In this document: positions 34,623-40,582 of the stretch, piece by piece
How positions within the stretch are numbered: position 1 is the stretch's first letter
Layout: every line of letters begins with the position of its first letter
Origin: Verrucomicrobiaceae bacterium
GTDB lineage: Bacteria; Verrucomicrobiota; Verrucomicrobiia; Verrucomicrobiales; Verrucomicrobiaceae
DNA: 40,582 bases
Reading direction: 5' to 3'
NCBI GenBank assembly: GCA_027486585.1
Contig: JAIXOU010000084.1
Location: forward strand, 1 to 40,582
Position numbers and translations under genes: made by a program
Notes under the pieces: generated by a model
Told to the model about the DNA's origin: nothing
Database searches by the model: none
What the model saw: only the letters and a program-made list of their open reading frames with translations

Positions 34623-37376
34623 TCAGTAGAAGGCGACGATGCCTTTCCAGTTTTTGGGGAGGCCTTTGACACTATCCAGATTGGCTCCACTGAGATCGGC
34701 TCCAGCGAGGATAGCATCAGAGAGGTCGGCATCAGAGAGGTCGGCTTCAATTAGGATTGTTTGAGTGAGATCAGCATCGCTTAGATCGGCATGACTGAGG
34801 TCAGCTTCATAAATATTGGCTCCGCGGAGATAAGCTCCAGTTAAGTCAGCACCACTGAAGTCGGCTCCATTTAAAAAAGCTTGATTGAGGTCGGCTCTAC
34901 TAAGGATGGCGTCGCTGAAGTTGGCTCCACCGAGATCGGCTTCGCTGAAGTTGGTTCCATTGAGTTCGGCTCCTGCGAGGTTGGCTCCACTAAGGTCAGC
35001 TTCGAATAGGTCTGACATAAACATAACTTGATTCTCAAAGCGTATCCAGTTGAGAGCCTTAACGGCTAAAATCGACTCATACTGATCAGCGTGACCTTGT
35101 AGCCGCTTGATCCAAGCCGCTGCCGAGGTGCGCTCTGGCCAGGGTATGTCACTGAGCTTCTGGGTTACTTGAGCCGTCGCGCTGAGGGTCAATAGTAGAG
35201 ACTCCTCGGCATTGCGTGCCTGACACTGCATCTTAAGGAAGTCTGGCAAAGCCAGCTTTTCCATGGGCATGCCCTGGCGCAAGAGGATGCCTATGAGTTT
35301 CACTAAAAGCGTCTGCCATTCCTGCGGGCGGGCGGTGGGCAAATGGATTTCATTTTTCAGAAAATCCCATTGGCGTGAGTTCATAGCGGTGGGGCCGCAG
35401 AGGCGGGCCCACTCCTCCAGGCACTGCTGCGGGGTCCAGCCGCGGTAGGTCTGCTCATAGCGGAGCAGTTCCTCCTGCATGTCTGCCAGTAGCCTGACCA
35501 CGCGGCGGGCCACCAAATACTCCCCGAAGCTCTTGTGGGTGAATTCAAAGGCATTGTCCTGATCCCGATCCCCAGCCTTCCGGAAGAAGAAGGCGGTGAA
35601 AAGCCGCAGGACGCCATTCTCTGCGCCGTCCTGGAAGATCTCTAGCAGCGGGGTGATTCGGGCATCGGCACAGTGCTGGGTGACTTCTCTGACGGTGGTC
35701 TTCCTGCCGTCCCCATGCCAGGAGGCTACGGCGATCTCTTCCAGCACGCGGTGAAACTCGACCGCTCCCATGCCGCGAACGGCGAAGTTTTCCCCACCTG
35801 CCCAGCGGCGGTCATAAACCTCATGGATGAGGGTTGCGTAGATTTGGTTTTGCGTGACCTCTTTTCTAAAATCGAGGCCACCTGACTGGTAGGCCAGCGC
35901 CAGCAGGTAATTTAGCAGAGGCTCGGCGCTGACTTCCAAAAGATCCTCGCGGTTCAGAGACTGAGGAAGTCCGGTGTAGCTCTGGCCGGTGAGTTCACCG
36001 TATTTACGCCACCAGTCCTGGCGCTGATCTGACTCAGCGAGCAGTTCCCAGTCGCGCTCGTAGTGGTCTTTATCCTCATCAGCGACCTTGTAGGGGCAGA
36101 GGTGGAGCACGGAGCCTTCTTTTCGAAATTCGGACTCCAGTCCCTGCATGACGACGGTACGGCCGGTGAGAATGACCTTCAGCCGCAGGGCGGTGGTGTT
36201 GTGATCCTGCACGAGTTCCTTCACGGCACGTACGAAATCGTGGGTGTTGGTTTGGGCGATCTTGCCCAGCATGGCCAGCTCATCCAAACCATCGAAGATG
36301 AGCAAAAGCTGGGGCTCCCCAGATTCACGATCCAGTGGCGTGGAGGCTCCTGGCAGGAGGCCGGTATCACTGAGGTATTGGTGAATGGCGGGTATGATGT
36401 CGCCTTTGTATTTGATCCGATGCAGGGGGATGTAGAGAGCGCGCCAGCCGGTCTGCGCTAGGACCTCAGCGGTGAACACTTTCGCCACGGAGGACTTGCC
36501 GCTGCCAGGGCCGCCACTGACGACACGGCATGCGTCATTTTTATTCTGAGCCTGCACCCAGGTGAGCAGCTGGTCGGTAAAATTAAGCGCGATGCGTTTG
36601 CGGTTTTTTTCCACGCCGCGCTCGGTAGGCATGTCTAGCTGGCCCTGCGGCAGGCGCTCGTAGTAAGCCCGCAGGGGAACATACAGCTGGCGCAGAGAGA
36701 AGGGCTCCCCGAACATAGGGCTGTCCAGCTCCTGATCCAGCCAGGCGCGGTATTGCTCCCAAGCGCGCTCACGCTCGCCCGCCGGAGTGAAGGGCGTGGT
36801 GGCGGCAGGAATGATGGGAGCATAAAACTCCGCGTGCTCCCGCCACTCCTGATTCAGCGCATAGACGAAATAACTGGGCAGGCGGCTGCAGATGGAGGTG
36901 GCCTTTGGCTGATCAAAACCGATCTGAAGCAGCCACTGGTGGAACCAGTCTGTACACTCGGGCAGCAGGGAAAGACTGCCGGGCCGACGGAAGAAGTCTT
37001 TGCTGACGGTCAGTTCGGCCTTGCTCAGGGCTCTGTCGAGCTCGACCTCCAAGGCTTTGGCATCGGGTGTCTGCTCGGAAGAACGATGCAGCCATGACTC
37101 CTGCGTGAGATTCTGCATGGCCCGCAGCAAGGAGCGGCGGATAAGCAGCCAGGCCAGCCCACCTGCATCCGGCTTCAAGCTAAGCGCCGAGAGGGCGGAG
37201 CTTGCATCGGCTGCGAGGTCGTAGTATTTCTTGGTGCCGATGTGGGCAGCAGCAGCCCCCAGAGATTTAAACAGCCCCCCGATGTCCGCTTTGATCTCTC
37301 TTTCCAACAAGGAGATGGGCTTGCTGACGATGAGGTCAGGTGTTTTTGCAGCCGCTGCGGAGGGTTTCTTTGCCAT
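34623..37376 (-). CDS. NACHT NTPase with C-terminal pentapeptide repeats
   Basis: This is a 917-residue STAND-type NTPase. The N-terminal region (1-250) is helical and unassigned. The NACHT core has Walker A GGPGSGKS (288-295) and the NACHT-type Walker B LLLIFDGLDEL (357-367), then a sensor-like VILTGRT (401-407). A helical region with FEFTHKSFGEYLVARRVVRLL, typical of NACHT winged-helix/helical domains, follows. Residues about 790-902 are tandem pentapeptide repeats of the A(D/N)LSG type, forming a quadrilateral beta-solenoid. NACHT proteins act as ligand-triggered oligomerising switches in animal, fungal and bacterial immunity. Here the solenoid would be the sensing or docking arm. It lacks a visible fused nuclease, so its effector may be encoded nearby. 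Confidence 0.9.
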   Translation of the reverse strand: MAKKPSAAAAKTPDLIVSKPISLLEREIKADIGGLFKSLGAAAAHIGTKKYYDLAADASSALSALSLKPDAGGLAWLLIRRSLLRAMQNLTQESWLHRSSEQTPDAKALEVELDRALSKAELTVSKDFFRRPGSLSLLPECTDWFHQWLLQIGFDQPKATSICSRLPSYFVYALNQEWREHAEFYAPIIPAATTPFTPAGERERAWEQYRAWLDQELDSPMFGEPFSLRQLYVPLRAYYERLPQGQLDMPTERGVEKNRKRIALNFTDQLLTWVQAQNKNDACRVVSGGPGSGKSSVAKVFTAEVLAQTGWRALYIPLHRIKYKGDIIPAIHQYLSDTGLLPGASTPLDRESGEPQLLLIFDGLDELAMLGKIAQTNTHDFVRAVKELVQDHNTTALRLKVILTGRTVVMQGLESEFRKEGSVLHLCPYKVADEDKDHYERDWELLAESDQRQDWWRKYGELTGQSYTGLPQSLNREDLLEVSAEPLLNYLLALAYQSGGLDFRKEVTQNQIYATLIHEVYDRRWAGGENFAVRGMGAVEFHRVLEEIAVASWHGDGRKTTVREVTQHCADARITPLLEIFQDGAENGVLRLFTAFFFRKAGDRDQDNAFEFTHKSFGEYLVARRVVRLLADMQEELLRYEQTYRGWTPQQCLEEWARLCGPTAMNSRQWDFLKNEIHLPTARPQEWQTLLVKLIGILLRQGMPMEKLALPDFLKMQCQARNAEESLLLTLSATAQVTQKLSDIPWPERTSAAAWIKRLQGHADQYESILAVKALNWIRFENQVMFMSDLFEADLSGANLAGAELNGTNFSEADLGGANFSDAILSRADLNQAFLNGADFSGADLTGAYLRGANIYEADLSHADLSDADLTQTILIEADLSDADLSDAILAGADLSGANLDSVKGLPKNWKGIVAFY
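34671..35009 (-). repeat. Pentapeptide-repeat coding region (15-bp units)
   Basis: About 22 imperfect 15-base units encode A(D/N)LS(G/D)-type pentapeptides at the C-terminus of the NACHT protein. The near-repetition at the DNA level could allow length changes by slippage or recombination. Confidence 0.9.
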
Positions 37377-37509
37377 GAGGGCACTTTGAAGTGCATGGCG
37401 GCAGCGGTCAATCCTGCGGGTGAGGGGCGACGATCTATCTTCCTAACTTCAGGGTATCTCTTCCGCCCTACCACAGGGGACGCGCACTGAGGGTGATTGT
37501 AAAGCTCTT

Positions 37510-38088
37510 TTACTTAGCCGCTTTAGCCTGAGCTTGGCTTTCTGGAGAAAGGCGTGCCAGAGGGACGAGGAAGACCTCGTTATTGGCGGCCATTTTCAGC
37601 AGGACGCCATCACCTTGCAGGCCCATGAATGTGGCTTGGATGGCTTTGCCATCATTGCTGGTCCAGCTTTGCACACTGCCTGCAGCAGGAAGGGGGGCTG
37701 CGGTTGCGGTCGGGGCGACCATGGGGGCTGGTCCGCTGCCGGTGAAGGCCCCCTCTTTGATCCATGTTTCTAAAGCCGTGATCTCCGCAGGCGTCAGGCG
37801 ATTCTTGCCTTTGGGTGGCATGGAGTCATCGTCGTCATCGGGAAGCTTGCAGGAAGTGAGCAGACTGCTTTTGGCGGGATCACCAGGAACGATTTGACCG
37901 TTGGGCTTGATGACCTCAGCGAGTTTTTCCGGCGTGTCTAAAGCTAAGTCACCTTTGGTTTTGCCCTTGCTCACAGCATGACAAGCATAGCATTTCTGGG
38001 AGAAAATGGATTTAATCTGAGCATACTCCACTGCAGAAGCAGAGTGGGCGATGGCGAAAATGAAGGCGGCAGAGACGATGCTTTTCAT
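37510..38088 (-). CDS. Planctomycete-type cytochrome c with SHD1-like C-domain
   Basis: This is a 192-residue protein with a signal peptide (MKSIVSAAFIFAIAHSASA). A haem c site CYACH (C33, C36, H37) begins a compact cytochrome of the planctomycete type, with DDDSMPPKGKNRLTPAEITALETWI supplying the methionine-ligand and terminal-helix segment. After a Pro/Ala linker, the C-terminus (WTSNDGKAIQATFMGLQGDGVLLK, VFLVPLARLSPESQAQ) matches the SHD1-like (SLA1 homology) beta fold often found in Planctomycetes and Verrucomicrobiota. The domain probably binds a protein or polymer in the periplasm. It is divergent from the pseudokinase gene, with 125 bases between starts. Confidence 0.88.
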   Translation of the reverse strand: MKSIVSAAFIFAIAHSASAVEYAQIKSIFSQKCYACHAVSKGKTKGDLALDTPEKLAEVIKPNGQIVPGDPAKSSLLTSCKLPDDDDDSMPPKGKNRLTPAEITALETWIKEGAFTGSGPAPMVAPTATAAPLPAAGSVQSWTSNDGKAIQATFMGLQGDGVLLKMAANNEVFLVPLARLSPESQAQAKAAK

Positions 38089-38213
38089 GTGAATTGGGTA
38101 TCTTTAGCAAAAGACTGGGTGACTTGGCAAGTGTGGCGTTAATATTCCGTCCTTGTCAAACGCTTCACTCGGGCGAGACTTGGCTCAATTCTTTCTCTCC
38201 CCCGCAGTACCTT

Positions 38214-40376
38214 ATGCCGGAACCCAGTCTTTTCAGGCACTATCAAATCGTCCAAGATACAGAAGGCAATCATGTCGAACTGACTCGCAATGACGAGCAG
38301 GTCAATGTGATGGCCTGTGACACTGTTCAGATGGAGTTTGTGCATTGTCACGTGCTGCTAAAAGCGCTGACAGATCGTGCTTTGTTTGAGGACAACTGCC
38401 GAAAGCTGCAACAGATCGGTCATCCATTGCTGGCGCGGTTGACGGACTTTGGTGAAGATGAGGGAAATCCTTTTTACATCACGACCAATGTGGACGGTGA
38501 GACACTGCAAAGTTACCTGTCTCGTCAGACCGAGCTTCCGGGCTGGCTCGCAGTGATGGTCGCCACGCGTGCCTTAGAGGCCGTGGCGGCGCTGGTGTCG
38601 CGGATTGATCTCATGCCTAGCAAACCCTTGGAAAGCCTGCGTCTGCTTCAGATCGGCCCGCAGTCCTTGCAGGTTCAGGTGGCGGATTATCGATTGCTGC
38701 CGAGTGGAGCCAAAAAGGTGCGTGGTCTCAAAGCAGCCTTTGAAAAACAGGCCAAATTTCTGCGCAGCTTCCTCGTCGATCAATCCGGTGGCGGGCCAAC
38801 GCTGCCAGATGCGGTGCTACCGACAGCCGACTTCACCGAGCTGCTGAATGCTTGTTTAGACGCAGCTGCTCCAGAAAACGTCTCGGCTATTCAAAGCCTC
38901 CGAGAAGCACTCTTAAAGTTGGTGCCCGATAAGCTAGCAGGTGAAATTCCCGCTGCTCAAAAACCACGTGCCCTGCTGGCTCAGCAATTGGCAAGCTACC
39001 AAGAAGTGGCGCGCGCTGTCGTGAATCGGATTCGCATTCAGAGTCAGCGCCTGGACATGGCCAATCCCTACTCCATGCGTGGCACTCTGACCAAGACAGG
39101 CCGCCAGGTCCTGGTGGAGCAAGTTCTACCCTCCCGTCTAGCTCCTGCGGTGATCGCGGCAGCCGCAGAAAAGGCCTATCGCTTGGACAAAAAGCGTGAC
39201 TTCCCAGCCATCATTTCAGTAGCCCTTTTGCATGAGGCTGAAGGGTTGACCTGCGTGGCTGAAGAGTTGGCTGAAGGCATCACTCTGGCAGATCTTCTCC
39301 GCGAGCGCCGCGCCCTCAGTGTGCATGAGACATACATTGTTTTAGCGGGTCTGGATGGGGCGCTTTCACAATTGGAAAACTCAGGTTTAGAGGCCCGCCG
39401 TTTGCGTCTGGAGGACATTCATCTGCTCACGGGTTTCCCCCGTGAAGATGCGCGGAGTACGAAGCTACTCCTAACCAAATTGACGGATTGGCCTGCTTTT
39501 TCCGTCATGCTGCGTGCCCACCCAACGCTCGCTGCGATGTCCGGACGCGGCACGGATCCTGCCCTGATTCTGCCGGCACCCAAGGATGGATCTAGGAGCT
39601 GGAACGCCGCATGGCTCTCGTCGGTCGGCCGCTTTTTGTTAGCTCTAGAGCCACTGCCTGGAGCTGTCTCTGAAGCCCCTGCAAACACACGTGAAATTGA
39701 CACGGTGGCACGGCTCCTGGACGACGAGCTGGCGAAAGCCCGCCAGGGCAGCGCGAGTAAACGCGGGGACTTTTTGGCACGCTATGCCCGTGTGGTGCAG
39801 CACCATGATCTGGTCAAGCCTGCTGCCGCTCCAGCTTCAGAACCTCTGGAGCCTATCAGGAGTAAAGCTTCTCGCACACGTCCCATGGTTGAGAACCGAG
39901 AGATCTCCGCCTCCTTGGCGCCTTTGACCACTGGCTTAGCACCCATGGCCGAGAAACCATCCGTCGGTTTTGCTGAGCTACTTTTTCGTGGCACGAGTGA
40001 GACGTCACCTGCCTCAGGCCCCGATTGGGCTAAAACGGCTGTCGATGCGCCACCGACGATCAATCCGCATGAGTCCTTGTTGCCGCCAGATGAATTTGTG
40101 CCGTTCTGGTTACGTGCGGCTGTTTTTATCGGTGGCTCAATGGTTCTAGGGGGCATCATCGCGCATTTGTCTGGAGATGCCACATGGCTAAAAAATGAAG
40201 TTAAAAAGCCCGTGCACGCGATTGAGGCTGCCGTGCCAAAAGCCACTCCAGTGACGCGTGCGGTCCCTGCTTTTGAGCCATCGCCTAGGCCTGATCCAGT
40301 GCCGGAAGCCCCGAAGACACCTGGGGTTGGACTCACGCCACCAAGTGGACTCAAGAATGCAATTGGCGACCAATAA
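38214..40376 (+). CDS. Tandem pseudokinase membrane protein
   Basis: The ATG at 38214 gives 720 residues; the frame is open from 38094. Residues 1-270 have a kinase-like N-lobe pattern (FRHYQIVQDTEGNHVELT, LTDFGEDEGNPFYITTNVDGETLQSYL), and residues about 310-500 repeat the pattern (NPYSMRGTLTKTGRQVLVEQVL, LTCVAEELAEGITLADLLRERRALS). Neither half shows a glycine loop, HRD or DFG motif, so both look like pseudokinases. A Pro/Ser-rich linker leads to one transmembrane helix (about 640-665, WLRAAVFIGGSMVLGGIIAHL) near the C-terminus. It is probably a scaffold or regulator of the Ser/Thr kinase network rather than a catalyst. Confidence 0.72.
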   Translation: MPEPSLFRHYQIVQDTEGNHVELTRNDEQVNVMACDTVQMEFVHCHVLLKALTDRALFEDNCRKLQQIGHPLLARLTDFGEDEGNPFYITTNVDGETLQSYLSRQTELPGWLAVMVATRALEAVAALVSRIDLMPSKPLESLRLLQIGPQSLQVQVADYRLLPSGAKKVRGLKAAFEKQAKFLRSFLVDQSGGGPTLPDAVLPTADFTELLNACLDAAAPENVSAIQSLREALLKLVPDKLAGEIPAAQKPRALLAQQLASYQEVARAVVNRIRIQSQRLDMANPYSMRGTLTKTGRQVLVEQVLPSRLAPAVIAAAAEKAYRLDKKRDFPAIISVALLHEAEGLTCVAEELAEGITLADLLRERRALSVHETYIVLAGLDGALSQLENSGLEARRLRLEDIHLLTGFPREDARSTKLLLTKLTDWPAFSVMLRAHPTLAAMSGRGTDPALILPAPKDGSRSWNAAWLSSVGRFLLALEPLPGAVSEAPANTREIDTVARLLDDELAKARQGSASKRGDFLARYARVVQHHDLVKPAAAPASEPLEPIRSKASRTRPMVENREISASLAPLTTGLAPMAEKPSVGFAELLFRGTSETSPASGPDWAKTAVDAPPTINPHESLLPPDEFVPFWLRAAVFIGGSMVLGGIIAHLSGDATWLKNEVKKPVHAIEAAVPKATPVTRAVPAFEPSPRPDPVPEAPKTPGVGLTPPSGLKNAIGDQ

Positions 40377-40524
40377 GGCCAATCCCAGTGGCATCAAACA
40401 GCCATTTAGATGCATCTAGTTGATTTGTGCGTTTGCAAAGTCTCGATTTATCGTTATGCCTCCAGAATTCTCTCTCGCTATAACAGCGACGATGAGAGCA
40501 AAAACAAACACCACGATACATACT

Positions 40525-40582
40525 ATGAAATACGCTATCCTCGCCCTCGCCGTTGCCGGTCTCGTCTCCTGCGCTTCCAAGC
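40525..40582 (+). CDS. Lipoprotein N-terminus (cut by window end)
   Basis: The ATG at 40525 opens MKYAILALAVAGLVSCASK, a classic lipoprotein signal with lipobox LVSC and a cysteine at residue 16. Only 19 codons lie in the window, so nothing can be said about the mature protein. Confidence 0.6.
   Translation, partial: MKYAILALAVAGLVSCASK

Noticed and set aside
34671-35009. Satellite or CRISPR-like 15-bp repeats
   Set aside because: They are in frame and encode pentapeptide repeats of the NACHT protein, with no unique spacers.
1-40582. CRISPR array, tRNA, rRNA or insertion sequence
   Set aside because: No regularly spaced direct repeats, cloverleaf genes, ribosomal RNA stretches or transposase genes were seen on reading both strands.

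Overview
The window looks like chromosomal DNA of a Verrucomicrobium-type bacterium (Verrucomicrobiota, perhaps near Prosthecobacter or Verrucomicrobium). This is inferred from family content: a planctomycete-type cytochrome c fused to an SHD1-like domain, a DUF1552 Tat-exported protein, Ser/Thr kinases and pseudokinases, many secreted carbohydrate-active enzymes, and start codons almost never preceded by a Shine-Dalgarno sequence. I saw no rRNA, tRNA, CRISPR array or insertion sequence.

Region 1 (1-11290) is mixed housekeeping and signalling. It holds the 3' part of a DEAD-box RNA helicase with a strong terminator, a glucuronokinase-like GHMP kinase, an LpxL/HtrB-type acyltransferase divergent from a flavin-dependent halogenase-like oxidoreductase, and a Ser/Thr kinase fused to a receiver domain and translationally coupled to a CPXCG zinc-ribbon-like protein. 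Next come a secreted protein, an NtrC-like response regulator lacking the sigma-54 contact loop, a distant fucose/arabinose isomerase-like protein, and two small orphan genes.

Region 2 (11433-23431) is mainly secreted catabolism: a beta-helix protein, an SGNH esterase fused to a sialidase-like propeller, a small secreted protein, a CocE/NonD-type hydrolase, a neutral-ceramidase-like protein and a DUF4091/GH123-like glycosidase. Embedded in it is a radical-SAM plus DUF4130 pair linked to DNA repair or modification. Region 3 (23473-28882) holds an acetyltransferase, a MOSC protein, an ABM-fold monooxygenase, a CxxCH plus alpha/alpha-toroid protein, two small secreted proteins (one an azurin-like cupredoxin), and a DUF1552 protein.

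Region 4 (about 29100-37376) is the accessory part and the best candidate for an undescribed system. All four genes lie on the minus strand. In transcription order they are a NACHT NTPase with a C-terminal pentapeptide-repeat solenoid, a 686-base gap with inverted repeats and a broken small frame, a four-helix membrane protein with a cytosolic-looking N-domain, a papain-like protease fused to an alpha/beta hydrolase, and a phage-P5-like/peptidoglycan-binding/L,D-transpeptidase-like protein. None has a signal peptide. A beheaded secretory gene start sits exactly at the distal end of the cluster. Sensor NTPase plus protease, lipase-like, cell-wall-active and membrane modules suggest an immunity, self-killing or inter-bacterial conflict locus. 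This is inference from domain composition only.

Region 5 (37510-40582) returns to the chromosomal background: a cytochrome c/SHD1-like protein, divergent from a tandem-pseudokinase membrane protein, and the first codons of a lipoprotein cut by the window end.
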